Shown: positions 12,542 through 23,435 of the stretch, one piece after another | How the letters are laid out: each line of letters starts with the position of its first letter | How positions within the stretch are numbered: position 1 is the first letter of the stretch | NCBI GenBank assembly: GCA_032629725.1 | Contig: JAFEVB010000002.1 | Location: 682,001-746,000, forward strand | Length of the DNA stretch: 64,000 nucleotides | Reading direction: 5' to 3' | Source: Gremmenia infestans | Taxonomy: Eukaryota > Ascomycota > Leotiomycetes > Helotiales > Hamatocanthoscyphaceae | Made by a program: the position numbers and the translations under genes | Notes under the pieces: model-generated | Told to the model about the DNA's origin: nothing | Seen by the model: only the letters and a program-made list of their open reading frames with translations | The model's database searches: none

Positions 12542-14134
12542 CTAACGGCGGTCGCGGAATATGGAGGATGCCTGAACGGATTCCGTAACTTGGATAACAG
12601 GAGGGAGAGTGTTGCCGTTAGATAGAGATTGGTTGATGCTTGGAAGACCCCGAGAAAGGTCCCGGTCCCTCAACGTGCCAGAAGGGCTGCGGTTGAAGTG
12701 AGCCATCGGAACGCTCTGATGACGAGAGTGACCCGAGCGACCTGAGTGTTCAAGACTTGGCAATTGCTTAGAGAGCATGCTTGATTGCTGCGATGGTCCT
12801 TTAGAGAGCTGTCCACGCGGTTGAGTCGGGTTGATGACGAAGGAGTTTTGAGGGGCTTGCTGGAAGCGATTAGGTCCATAGCCGTTCATACCGGAGGGGT
12901 GTGCTGAAGTGGTATATTGAGAGCCGCCATACATGTCATTGCCTCGAGGGAGACCAGCCACATCTGACTGTGAACGATGATGAACAGGGCGATGGGCACT
13001 GCTTGTCTCGAGGTGTGCAGCCATTGAGTGACCACCGTGGCGCTGCGGCGTAGGTGCGACAAGATGAGGTTGATATGCATTAGGGTGTGGTCTAATCTCT
13101 CCCATGCGTCCAATCTCACTGTGGTTTTCGGCGACGCACGAGTGGCCTGAGCGGTTGCTTCCCAGAGAACGACGTCCAAAGGTTGGAGTGACACTCTCAG
13201 GAGCCGCTTCAATATGATCGCTTCGACGCTGACGCTTTTGCACTGGCAAGCCATCTGCACTATCCCACCCTTTTGTCCGTATAGGTCCGCTAATTGGTGA
13301 GTACATGTTTGGAGTGGCACCAACACCCAAAGATTGGGAGCGCTTGTGGCCAGAAACAGCAACTGGACGCTTGACAAAGGCCTTGGGTTGTTGCGGCGCC
13401 TCCAATTCGGTTGCGATATTGGGCAATATCTCGATGTCGGGAAATTGGGGCATCAGGTCAGCCAAGATCTCTGTATGGAGCCGGTTGAAGATGCTGAGGA
13501 TGCTATGAGTGTCGTATCCTTTACCACACAGGCCTCGCAGCCATTTTGGAACAGCAGTTGCTGGAACAGGCAAGTCGTCATCGTCCTCGCTGTCGTCATA
13601 TTGCGACGAGCTTCTCTTCCGCTTCGAACCGCTAAGCCCATCGATTCGTTTCTGTTCACGCTTTCGAACAGCCAAACCCCAGTCCTGGACAACACCGGGG
13701 CGACCATTTCTTTGATTGAACAAACTCCAGTCATGAATCCGACGAATTTGTTTCTGTACCAGATCGCACTGCAGCTTAGCATACTCCTTAGGGTTGCGAT
13801 ACCTAGAGCGTTGATAGTGCTTGCGACAATAGTGGACCCAAACTTCCGGGGGGACGAGCCTAGTGCACATCTTGTTGCGGCCGAATATATGTGAGATGGC
13901 CTTACGCAGCGCAGAATTAGTGTCGCAGGCTCTTTGAAACATGCATACGATGTTATGCTCATTGGCCACCCTATTCAGAACATCGCCATGGTTGCTGGCT
14001 TCTTGCAATGGTGTAAGAGGGGTGACGGGCGGCGCATTTAATGCCAATGGAATTGTTGGAGAGACGTTGTCGGGGTGGAGGGAAGAGGGTGGGGTCAGCT
14101 CGCCCTGTGGTCTGATGATTGCTGATTCCTTCAT
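12542..14134 (-). CDS. Conserved ascomycete protein, ORP1-like, function unknown
   Basis: Single exon on the minus strand, 530 residues from the chosen ATG at 14132-14134. The frame is open upstream to an ATG at 14443, but that extension looks unlike the rest (hydrophobic, no low-complexity bias), and the chosen start gives MKESAIIRPQGELTPP, which fits a disordered N-terminus. The only ordered part is residues about 45-150, with SALRKAISHIFGRNKMCTR, then WVHYCRKHYQRSRYRN and CDLVQKQIRRI. The rest is Ser/Gln/His-rich and probably disordered. Such a short basic and aromatic core in a long disordered protein is typical of fungal nuclear regulators. I recall similar proteins annotated 'ORP1-like', which says nothing of function. 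Confidence 0.8.
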   Translation of the reverse strand: MKESAIIRPQGELTPPSSLHPDNVSPTIPLALNAPPVTPLTPLQEASNHGDVLNRVANEHNIVCMFQRACDTNSALRKAISHIFGRNKMCTRLVPPEVWVHYCRKHYQRSRYRNPKEYAKLQCDLVQKQIRRIHDWSLFNQRNGRPGVVQDWGLAVRKREQKRIDGLSGSKRKRSSSQYDDSEDDDDLPVPATAVPKWLRGLCGKGYDTHSILSIFNRLHTEILADLMPQFPDIEILPNIATELEAPQQPKAFVKRPVAVSGHKRSQSLGVGATPNMYSPISGPIRTKGWDSADGLPVQKRQRRSDHIEAAPESVTPTFGRRSLGSNRSGHSCVAENHSEIGRMGEIRPHPNAYQPHLVAPTPQRHGGHSMAAHLETSSAHRPVHHRSQSDVAGLPRGNDMYGGSQYTTSAHPSGMNGYGPNRFQQAPQNSFVINPTQPRGQLSKGPSQQSSMLSKQLPSLEHSGRSGHSRHQSVPMAHFNRSPSGTLRDRDLSRGLPSINQSLSNGNTLPPVIQVTESVQASSIFRDRR

Positions 14135-15446
14135 GATGATGTTCCCTGGGGCCGATAATGCTCTTTTGTGTAAGCTCGGATGACTCAGCAGATGATATGT
14201 ATTCTCTGGGGGAGCACTCAAGTAGTGCTTGCTACTAAAGCAAAGTATTAGCAGGGTTGTTCCTCCAATGTTTTTGTTCATGTGAAAGAAAGTCCGACGA
14301 GTATTGAGCAGGAACTCATGAGTTGGCGCAACGATCAAGTAACGTACAAGAAAAAGCGTTCCGAGGAAATTGCCTCCGAAAACGCGTCGGAACTCTCCGT
14401 GCGACAAAAGATGATTCAATCTAGCCTTGCACTTCAGGTACAATGGTGGGAAATTGCAAATATGTGACTGGTGTCAGAGACTGTATGACGCTTCGTACCT
14501 TTGATGGTGGTGGTCTTAGTCAAAGAAAGCTCTCAGACTTGAGATATGGTTGTGTTGTGGAAAGTTTGGATGTGTAGACAGGAAGGGAAAGGAAGGGAAG
14601 GGATGGTCCGATGTTCGCGATGGAAGTTTTTATGCGTTCGTCGCGAGGTGGTCCACACTGGTTGATCGATTCAATGTGTGAATGATCCACGCGAGTACAT
14701 GACTCTAGACAGGCCTGACAATGGCCGGCTGTCATTCACTTATTGACGGCCCACCATTGAAAACCTCCTTCGGCCCGTTTAGCATAGTCAATACTTCAAA
14801 GAAAAGTAGAACTGTAGTAGAGACAGCATACTTTGACTGTATTATACAGTCCTCCTTTGACTCGGGGATGCAAAATATGACAGAAGCTCTGAGTGGAGGC
14901 TCAGGGGCATAGTCAGGGGTGCACCTCGTGATCTCGGCTAAACCCCCTTTTCCCCGCCTTGCTTGTAAACATCAACCGGGGCATGGAAATATCCACCTGA
15001 CAGCTTGCCGGTGGTGTTTTCTCTGTAACACAAAAATCTAGGAGAATGAGTAGATTGGAAGTGCTTGTTGTGTGAGTGGCAAAACGTTCTTGTTTCGCAG
15101 ACCTCGTTTTGCTACAGTCATTGCGCGCGGAAATTCAACGCAAGGCAGTGGCACAAATACCATGAATGAAAGCATGAAGAAGTGCAATCGGATTCACTCT
15201 TTGGGGATATACCGGGTCTGCTTCCACTTCAAGAATACAAGGTGACCGTTCATGACTAATGCTCATTCCCCGGCACCCAGTCATCTCTGACTAAAGAGAA
15301 CCCGCAACGATGCTGTTGGCTTCAACTGCGAGTTTTGTTGTCGTATAAGATCAACACCGGGCGGAAGGCTAGCCTTGATCCTTCAATCTGAGACTTGCAG
15401 GAAGTATAGATAATCCCTGACGAGAAATATATAGATTTTCGGTGAC
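14135..15446. other. Leader/intergenic region
   Basis: About 1.3 kb between two minus-strand genes, probably the promoter and 5' leader of the 12.5-14.1 kb gene. In-frame extension of that gene is open to 14443. I searched the minus strand for a further exon or zinc-finger pattern of the 15.4-16.1 kb gene and found none. Confidence 0.5.
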
Positions 15447-16112
15447 TCACGTATCTTGCGCTTCTAGTCGGTTGAAATTGTGGCTACAGGTATCTAACCT
15501 CAGGGCGGGGACAGTTGTACGTCGGATCAGGATTGCGTCGCTCGGTGAACTGGGCCGCGGCAGCGTAGTTGTCGTATTTGACGTCCCCTCGCTGTCGTGC
15601 TCGTCTCGTTCTTGCTGCTCGAGTTCCGGTGCAATGTGGTGCTCTGCGATAGTAGAAAGGATATCGGGGGCTTCGTTTGTCGGCGCTGTGGGCCTTGTTT
15701 CGCTGATGAAGGCGTCGTTCGAAGGGCTGATTAACTCCAAAGCCGTAGGCGTTGACTTGGGAGAGAAAATGGGATAACAGCCGCTGACTGTTGACGTTGA
15801 GGAGAATCTTGAGTGTGTCGATGAATGTATCGAAGAGGTGAAAGAAGACAAGCTGCTTCGGCTATCTGAAAATCTGTGACTCGTTGGCGGTGATTCTGCG
15901 CGTGATTCATCCATGGGAATTGTTAAAGGCGATATTGTTGTTACCGCTCCCGTCCGCGAGGCTGGATTACTCGACATAATGGGCAGTGAATAGCCTCCCG
16001 CATCCCACGGTGTCCGGCTTCGAATTGGTCGTGAACCATGATTCTCCTTCTGGCCATCGTCTCCGCTGCCACCAGCCATCGAATTCGCATTCAAGAGCGA
16101 GGTGACGTCCAT
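15447..16112 (-). CDS. Ser/Pro-rich protein with MDVTSLLN N-terminus
   Basis: Single-exon frame of 221 residues. It starts MDVTSLLNANSM, followed by KENHGSRPIRSRTPWDAGGY, a long Ser/Thr-rich segment (DSRSSLSSFTSSIHSSTHSR) and a C-terminal patch SPSDAILIRRTTVPALRLDT. The N-terminal motif and Ser-rich body resemble the disordered start of several fungal transcription regulators, but no DNA-binding domain is present. The codon before the TGA is followed by a good donor (ACGTGAGT), so the true gene may splice onto an exon I could not find, or it may really end here. The neighbourhood is otherwise gene-poor, which suits a regulator with a long leader. Function is not assigned. Confidence 0.55.
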   Translation of the reverse strand: MDVTSLLNANSMAGGSGDDGQKENHGSRPIRSRTPWDAGGYSLPIMSSNPASRTGAVTTISPLTIPMDESRAESPPTSHRFSDSRSSLSSFTSSIHSSTHSRFSSTSTVSGCYPIFSPKSTPTALELISPSNDAFISETRPTAPTNEAPDILSTIAEHHIAPELEQQERDEHDSEGTSNTTTTLPRPSSPSDAILIRRTTVPALRLDTCSHNFNRLEAQDT

Positions 16113-19100
16113 CTTGAAATAACTTTGTCGTTGGGATTTGACAAGCTAGCCAGCTATCCTACACCAAAAGACGAGGCTGTATGTTCTCTCGCAAAGGGGG
16201 CCCAAGTATCCGGCTTGAGGTTCGACTAAAGAACAAGAAGATCGTCGTCGCAATTAGACGTGGCTTTCCAGAGCCCAGCACTTATCATCTAGTCGAAAGA
16301 GATTCGAACGTATACAGGCCCGATCTATAAGACCTCTCTCTCTAAGGCGTTTCCAGTATCTTATCTTAATCTAGAGCTTGTCGTTTGGAGGAGTCCGGCT
16401 CTCGGTCCAGGTAAACTTCCTTCCCCAACGTGGCTTTGACTGGATGCTGAAGTAAGTCTTGCGAGCAGATCTGGAGAGGTTGACGGGGGAGAGATCGACG
16501 TCCGAGATGCTTTGACCTCACCGGAAACGTTCCAAACACCCCAGATGTAGCGTCTGAACTGGTCTTAAATGCTTGGCATATCAGGTCGAAGATTAGATCC
16601 ACCAAGCCCCGAAGAGACCTTTAAGGGTTAACACAGTGCACACTCTTTTCGCCGAAACGTTCAGGCTTGATATTTTGGATATATCATGCGGGTTTGATGT
16701 TATTGGTCAGAGAAGGCGTCAACAGACTTCAGCTAGGTTGGTTACGCAACTCGACATGGACAACTGTGTGTACAGTTTGTTGAGAATAGGGATGGGAAGA
16801 ATAGTCGACGAATGAGGACGAGGATAGATTACTTGTCTCCTTTAACAATAACAATGGCAAGATACGAAAACATAGGATGAAGACCGAGGCCATTCAGACT
16901 CCCTGGACGACCATGTAGGGCTACTTCGGGTATGCAGGAAGAAAGAATGGCCACGTTTGGTCGACGGCTAGTGGAATAGACAACAGAAGAGAAGCAACAA
17001 ACGGCGACCGACATGAGCACACATGTGGGAAGAGGAAATGATGTGAAGCTCGAGGGCCATTCTGCCGTGGGCGTCGTGTGTGTGGTGGTGCATAGTGCAT
17101 TAATTATGTCCAGGTAGGGGGACTCGACCAGTGTTTGACGTTAAGATTCCCCACACTGTTCGAGGGCATGACCCCCCAGCAACTGGGCCCATCTTCGGAG
17201 CCTTGTCGATAGTGAGCAAGGGTCTTGGATCAAGACATCGACAAACCATCTTGGTTGAGGGTTCGGCAGACCCATGCGACTGGTCTCAGCGTTTCGAGCA
17301 TCCTGACGCTGATCATAACTACCAGTATTTTATCGTCCGAACTGACCCTCAGATCTTCTCAGGGAACAGATGTTTTCTGAATCACGAATGACACCACACG
17401 CAAATCTGACACCACATTCGCCTTCCTCCAACAGCAATTAATGCGAGAGATAGAAAATCTTAGGAGGCCTCGAGTTTGCGGCTCATGAGAAATTTTCGTG
17501 GCTCAGATTGTCCTCGTAACGGTCCTCATAATTCTGGGGCAGAGATGTTTGACCCCAAGGCGGTTTGGGTACAATACATCTAGATGGGTACTTGTGACTT
17601 GAAGAAGCAAGCATCTGACCGTCGACCTACGGATTGATGCAGCAAGACATCGGCAGTTTAGATGGCTAGCAAATTAGCTATCAAAAGATATCTCGAGATT
17701 GGAAGGTTGCTGGACTTGTTACGGCAATAGCCTTCTCGAATAGCTTGCCTTTGTTGCAGCGGATCCAGGTAGCCTCGTGTGCACTGTGTTTGTCGGCGCA
17801 TGAGGCTGGGAAGTTGCTGGTTCGTGACGCTGTCGTGCAACGACCACTCCAAGTGTTGGCGGAGGTACAAAGTACTTACGAGCAGAGCAAGCTTCACTTT
17901 CTCAACACTCACACTCGCACAGCTTCAGCTGCCAGCGCATCTTTGCATCCCATTCGGAGCTCATATCGGAGGAATAGCTTGCCTCGTATTGCAGCTATGA
18001 TCTGGGACTTGGATTTGGAGATGCAACCCGCTTCCCACTGCCTGGTTAGGTGCACCAGTGCTTCCAAGAATCCAAGCGTTCAGCACGGAAGCGGATTCGA
18101 AGCACCAGATGTACAGTGAGTAGACAAGTGCCGTCTGAGTTGCGATTGGGTCAAAATCTGAAAGCCCCGTGTTTCATCTTCTGCGGAACATTGCTAGGAT
18201 GCTGCACCGCCCACACACCACCAAGCCCGTTGGGGTACTTCGAAGCTTAATTGGAACATTTGCGCGAGTTTGAGCTTTAAACTTTCAACCGATCTTTTCT
18301 CTCTGACGAGTTCGAGAAGGCGCAGTGTTCATGCCTTCAGCCAGATGCCCACCCGGACAACCCTGCACCGGCATGGAGATCTCTTTGGCGGCATGCGGGA
18401 AGACATTAGCACAGACAACGGCTTTTGAGGCTGTGTTGAATTTCTCCTACAGTAAGCTGAATGATCCGAGAGGCTCTCTGATCTCTGACGCGAGCTGGGA
18501 CACGGTCTCGCAACTCCCTGAAGCACATCACGGAGTGTCAATCAAACATCAGAAGTCTGTGGGTACGCGTTTTGCAAACGGGATCTCGATTTTCTATTTC
18601 AATCATCCGATGTAACCTTATTTGTTGTGCAACCTGAGGCAACGAGCGGTGAGTTTGCTTGAGATCACGTGGCATAGAAAAGGGGGTGGTTTTCTGAGCT
18701 GTGCTTTTGTGCATCTTGTTGAGATACCTACAGGTGATACCTCATATTACCGGTAGGCTGGAAATCTAATCAAAAAGCCTGTGTGATCAAGTTTCCTTCA
18801 CCGCCAGACTCATGTTTTATTATTGAAAAACTTTCCTCCGTTAGTCCATTTATTTGTCTTCTCGTCACTTGAATACACAGGTCGAGGTGAGGAGAAATTG
18901 CCGTCTTTCTCTCTCCACTTGCAATTATTGAATTCTGAAGTCATAGAATAGTCCCTTCTTCATCACCTTCTTATTCAAACGTCTATATTAAGTTGAGATA
19001 ATATCGATCATGTGTCTACTTTATACCCATGCTACTAGTACATATGTTTTAGATATATCAGCCTTATATTGCACATGTATACACTGCAGCCTCCATATAC

Positions 19101-19753
19101 ATATCTCCTTTAGTTGCATTAATGCCGCTCGCCGAGGATTACTTTCTCGTTGGCAGTATTCGAGGTTAATATACATATTGCGCGATCAGAAACAGCTTGA
19201 GTAAAGATGTGATTTGTTGTACGAATGTTGCGAGTATAGAGTACGCTTGTATCTTGTCGATATGTTTCTCGTTCTGACACATCTTTGATCTTTCAGTACA
19301 AGAAATATACATGAAATAAGGTCCAACTCATCTTAGAATATTCTCACTACCACCTCAGCAATAGGTGAAAAAGGGGTAGCGTACTAGCATATTCCAAAAT
19401 ACGCGAGCATGCTAGTTCAGGACATTCTAGACAGCAATTCAACTATTCACACTGCTAATATGACCAGGATAATATATTACGTTGATATTCATAAGATCTA
19501 AATCCTCTATATGACTAGTATTTCTCTAAATCGATTTTCACCTCCTACGACCTACAGAGACAATGACTGGAGAGAAGCAGTATCAAATTGGCCTTTATGG
19601 TAATAAGCAGACTTTAGAATATTGGACCACGCCTTTCCGATTCCCCTCGCAAAAACCGACGCCAGCGCCGCACGCTGTTTTAAGATCCCCAAGCAAAACA
19701 AACGTGGACCCCCTCTGCCTGAAGTGGCATTTCTCTCTGATCTCCCCTTTCTA
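16113..19753. other. Gene-poor 3.6 kb stretch
   Basis: This lies upstream of the MDVTSLLN gene and downstream of rtf1. Scattered frames of 60-125 codons occur on both strands (for example 17745-18119 and 18325-18615), but none has family resemblance or splice-consistent partners. The left part probably carries the promoter and a long 5' leader of the 15.4-16.1 kb gene. The right part (about 18900-19550) is AT-rich and compatible with the 3' flank of rtf1. No tRNA-like cloverleaf was noticed. Confidence 0.5.
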
Positions 19754-21753
19754 CTAGAGTTCCAGATCGATTCCGAGGTCAATCGCCCCAATAATATCGT
19801 CATCCATCAGCGGTCTGCGAAGGGTAGGGATACCATTATTCTCAGCTTGCAGCTTCGCAAGGTGAGGAAGCGGAGTAGAGGGTTTCTTCGCATTGAGCTT
19901 GGGCGTCCCAGAGGCCGGCGTGTTGGTGCCGCTGCGCTCACTGTCTGTCTTCTTTATTCCTGTGTCCGTGACATCGTGCTTAAACTTCGCACGCGTCTTT
20001 AAACGGCGAGAAGTATCTTCTGCAACATCTTCACCACGGGCAATGGCAGCTTCGGTCATCTTGACCGCACGTCTCTCGTTGATTTGCGCTTGGCGGACCT
20101 CCTCGGCGTTCTTGCGGCGATTTTGTTTGTTGAGAACTGCCAATCGCTCTTGTTGGCTCATCCCTGAAGCCGAAGCGGTGGGCTTTTTGGGAGATGGTCG
20201 CAAGGAGGTGCTGTATGCAAGTTTTGGACCATCGAGGTCTTCCAATTCCTTCTTGAGTAATTCTTCCTTTTCAGTATGGCCTGCATTCTTGGCTTCCTTG
20301 ATGAGGTTGGTCAAGCGGCTACGCTCGATAGGAATAAACCTGTTGACAAGAGCACCGGACTTGGTGAGCTTCTCTTGAAGCTCAGCCTCAGTCCAAGAGC
20401 GATTCACTAGATTATTGATGTCTGCGACCTTTTGCAAAAGTTTCGGTTTCGTTGGGAGTGGGACACCTTCGACTATGCAAGTCTGCTTGTATCGATTCCA
20501 TTCAGCCTAAGAATTCGTCAATATGGGTAATTAGCTTGCAGATACCATTTAACAAACCTCAGTGAACGGAGAATCTGAGCAGGTGATAAAGGGCCAAGGC
20601 CGCTCCGACTTCCCATGAGCAGCGCGTATGTATTGAGTCGTTTTGAAGTGCTTCCCATTTGCTGTTTCCACAGCATAGGGTTTTTCTTCTACGAAACCTT
20701 ACAAAGTCAGTACGAGTACAATATCCTAGAATTCTTCTACATACCCTTAATGAGAGCCATTCGGTATATATTTTGTCCATCCTTGTCAAGGCCAACACTG
20801 ATGCGGGCAAAGCATCCTGTGATCGCTTCATCAAAGCCTGGGTAAAAGCAGACCATGGCGAACCTTGTTCTCCCAACTCTCACACGCTCAATGTCGTGAA
20901 GGCCAGCAGGCTCGGCATCTCTATATTCTGGGGAGCGACTCCTCCTCTTGTTCTTCGATTTGCCATCATCCCATTCAACCTCTGAGTCTCCATCGGCATC
21001 AGCATCTGAGTAGTCTTCGTGTACAACTCTTCGATCCTTATTGCGCTCCTTATCTTCCTCGCGGCGGCGTTGGCGATCATTCTTCTCAGCTCTTGCGCGC
21101 TTAAGACTATCGATACCTGTGCTTGCTTCCCCAACCTTACCACCGCCGAGCTTTGTACGTTGACGAGAGGTTTTCCGTTGATTTTCGTCCAGGTCTGCTG
21201 CTCCAGCCTTGCGCTTTTTGTCCAGCTTCTTCGCCTCGGCATCACGGGCATTCAAAAGCTGGCGAAGCGCCCGGTTTTGCCTTTGTGTCTCAACTTCCGT
21301 AGCACGCTCAGCAAGGACTTCTTCACGCTTAATCTCGGGCATAGCCATGATTTCCGCTTTGTCGGCAGCGTTCGTATACCTGCCTTCGAGGGGGTATTTA
21401 TCGGCTTCGTCGAACATGGCAGGAGAATCTGATTCTGAATCCGATTCGTCCATCGGAGCGGATCTTAAGGAGTTGGGAGATGATGCACCTGAGGAGCTGT
21501 AGAATAATGAGCTACTGCTGAAGACAGGTTTTATTGAATTGCAAGCTGTTTCTACTTACGCTTCGCCCTCTTCCTCGGAGTCATCATGTCGCTTTGATTT
21601 CCTGCCGCTAGATTTTTTCGTGCTGGTTTTACCCGATGTATGAGCTTCTGGTGATGCGGAGCCTGCTTTGCTGATATTGGTGGGCGCCTCGTCTTCCTCG
21701 TCAGAAGAAGCATCTCCTGCAAGAGCAAGAAGCTCGTCGTCGATGTCTGCCAT
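19754..21753 (-). CDS. rtf1: Rtf1, Paf1-complex subunit
   Basis: Subunit of the Paf1 transcription elongation complex in the nucleus, needed for histone H2B ubiquitylation and co-transcriptional chromatin marks. Exons 21753-21560, 21496-20745, 20697-20558 and 20506-19754 join in phase to 612 residues. The N-terminus is acidic (MADIDDELLALAGDASSDEE), followed by Lys/Ser-rich and coiled-coil-like charged segments. The Plus3 domain, which binds Spt5, starts at IERVRVGRTRFAMVCFYPGF at the end of exon 2 and continues over exon 3 (KGFVEEKPYAV, HFKTTQYIRAAHG) into exon 4 (AEWNRYKQTC). A C-terminal charged helical region ends DLGIDLEL. It is transcribed divergently from coq7, with about 500 bases between the starts. 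Confidence 0.95.
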
Positions 21754-22253
21754 CGTGTCTAAATGAGCGTATGTATGCAAATATATTTGCTATAAGCTTA
21801 GAGACTGGGCTCCGTTCGTGGTCTGGTCGATGTCAGGTAGATTGGTGTGCGCGCAATACCTTATTTGTTTGCTTGGTCGCTTGCTGGTTTGGAGATGGAA
21901 GTTGGTTGAAAAGGAGTGTTATCCAAATGAATGAGAATTCGTATTAAGGGAAGTATTGCCAGAGATGCGGGCGCAACTGTCGATAATAGGAGGGTTTTCG
22001 TAGAGTCTTGAGGTGAATGAAGCTGTCGCGGGAGGTTCATAAAGGGGATTTCAACCATTAGCCTTTACCCGAACTAGATTAGCTTAATATAGCTAGCCCG
22101 CATCGGAGTCTACAAACGCCGATATGAACTGTACCTCGAAATTTATTAGATGAAAGCGTCATAAGCCATAAGACCACTCTCAATTTACTAATAAACAGAG
22201 AAATCCGCACCCAATTCTTCTATTTCTTTCTGTTTCCAGCCCGAGTACACACA
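21754..22253. promoter_or_regulatory. Bidirectional promoter of rtf1 and coq7
   Basis: 500 bases separate the two divergent ATGs. No frame worth calling lies between them. Both genes are constitutive housekeeping genes, so a shared nucleosome-free region is expected. This is inferred from position only. Confidence 0.5.
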
Positions 22254-23134
22254 ATGGCTTTATTCTCTGCATTTCGCCCAGTTCTCTCATCACACTCTCT
22301 GCCACTCTACGATTTCCTAGCTCCCAGTCTCCTCCAAATACACCGAGCTCCCCGTTCAATTCGCCATCTCTCAACCACCCCTCAACGCCATACCCTTTCC
22401 AATTCCCAAAATGACTCCCCATCCACCGCTCCAAAGACTCCCAAACCCGGGGCAGAAGCAGCCTCAAACCCGGCCTCTACATCCAAACCGCTAACCCAAG
22501 CCCAGCGCGACTTTCTCTCCCGCGCCGTACGTCTCTCCCTCTCCCCTCCCCCCCGCCCTCTCCACGTTTTCCAATACTCTCTCATCCTAACACACCACAG
22601 CTTCGAGTCAACCAAACCGGCGAACTAGCCGCGGTATTAATCTACGCCGCTCAAACCCCCGTCATCGTAGCATCCCACCCGCACTTGCGCCCGCTAATGA
22701 AACACATGTACGACCAAGAAGTTGGGCACTTCGTCACCTGGAACGCGCTGCTCTCGCGCCATCGCGTGCGCCCCACAGCCCTGTACCCCGCATGGACCAT
22801 GGCGGCCACCGTGCTAGGATGGGGTACCGCTGTGATGGGCCGGGAAGCGGCGATGGCGTGTACAGAGGCTGTGGAGACGGTGATAGGCGGGCATTATAAT
22901 GAGCAGGTGGGCGGACTGCTGGAGATCTTTGGAGAGATGGAGGCAGAGGGTGTGGAGGTGGGGGAGGATTTGAGGGTGTTGGTGGAGTCGGTCAGGAGGA
23001 CAAGGGATGAGGAGTTGGAGCATTTGGATCATGCGCTTGAGAATGATGCGCAGAAGGCGGTACCTCACGAATTGCTTACGGGTGTTATTAGGGCGGGGTG
23101 TAGGGGGGCGATTTGGGTTAGTGAGCGAGTATGA
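22254..23134 (+). CDS. coq7: Coq7, demethoxyubiquinone hydroxylase
   Basis: Mitochondrial inner-membrane di-iron monooxygenase that hydroxylates 5-demethoxyubiquinone in coenzyme Q synthesis. Two exons, 22254-22526 and 22601-23134, encode 268 residues. The intron joins RA to LRVNQTGELAA. The first 90 residues are basic and Ser/Pro-rich with few acidic residues, fitting a mitochondrial targeting sequence. Iron ligands are visible: the Glu in NQTGELAA, the ExxH in MYDQEVGHF (about residues 131-134), the Glu in HYNEQVGGLLE, and the C-terminal ExxH in DEELEHLDH. It ends in the usual AGCRGAIWVSERV. It converges with the phospholipase D gene, with 301 bases between stops. Confidence 0.95.
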
Positions 23135-23435
23135 GATGATGTGGATGTATATTAAAAACGACTGTAAGAATTTTGATGCATTGATGACTGGTTACATTAT
23201 AAATTTGTAAGAGGGTAAAAAGGAACGCCTCGCTGGTTATGCAGAAAGTGTGAGTAAACGCCTAACTCCAATGGCAATGCATCCAATCTTTCCCACTTTG
23301 TCTCACTTTTGCCTGTCTACTGTAACAAGTATTAACAAAATATACAAAACGCTCTCGTAGCCGTAAGGTCTTCTTTAATCGCTACGCAGAAAGTTAGCAT
23401 TACGTTTCTTCAACATGCCGAGGCGATGCGACTTA

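Noticed and set aside
14135..14443. N-terminal extension of the ORP1-like protein from the ATG at 14443
   Set aside because: The extension is hydrophobic and unlike the rest; the ATG at 14134 gives a more typical disordered start. Not excluded.
14444..15440. Zinc-finger second exon for the MDVTSLLN gene
   Set aside because: No Cys-His pattern on the minus strand; possible splice acceptors lead to stops within about 20 codons.
17745..18615. Several 70-125 codon frames on the plus strand
   Set aside because: They overlap in different frames, have no family resemblance, and no splice-consistent chain could be built.
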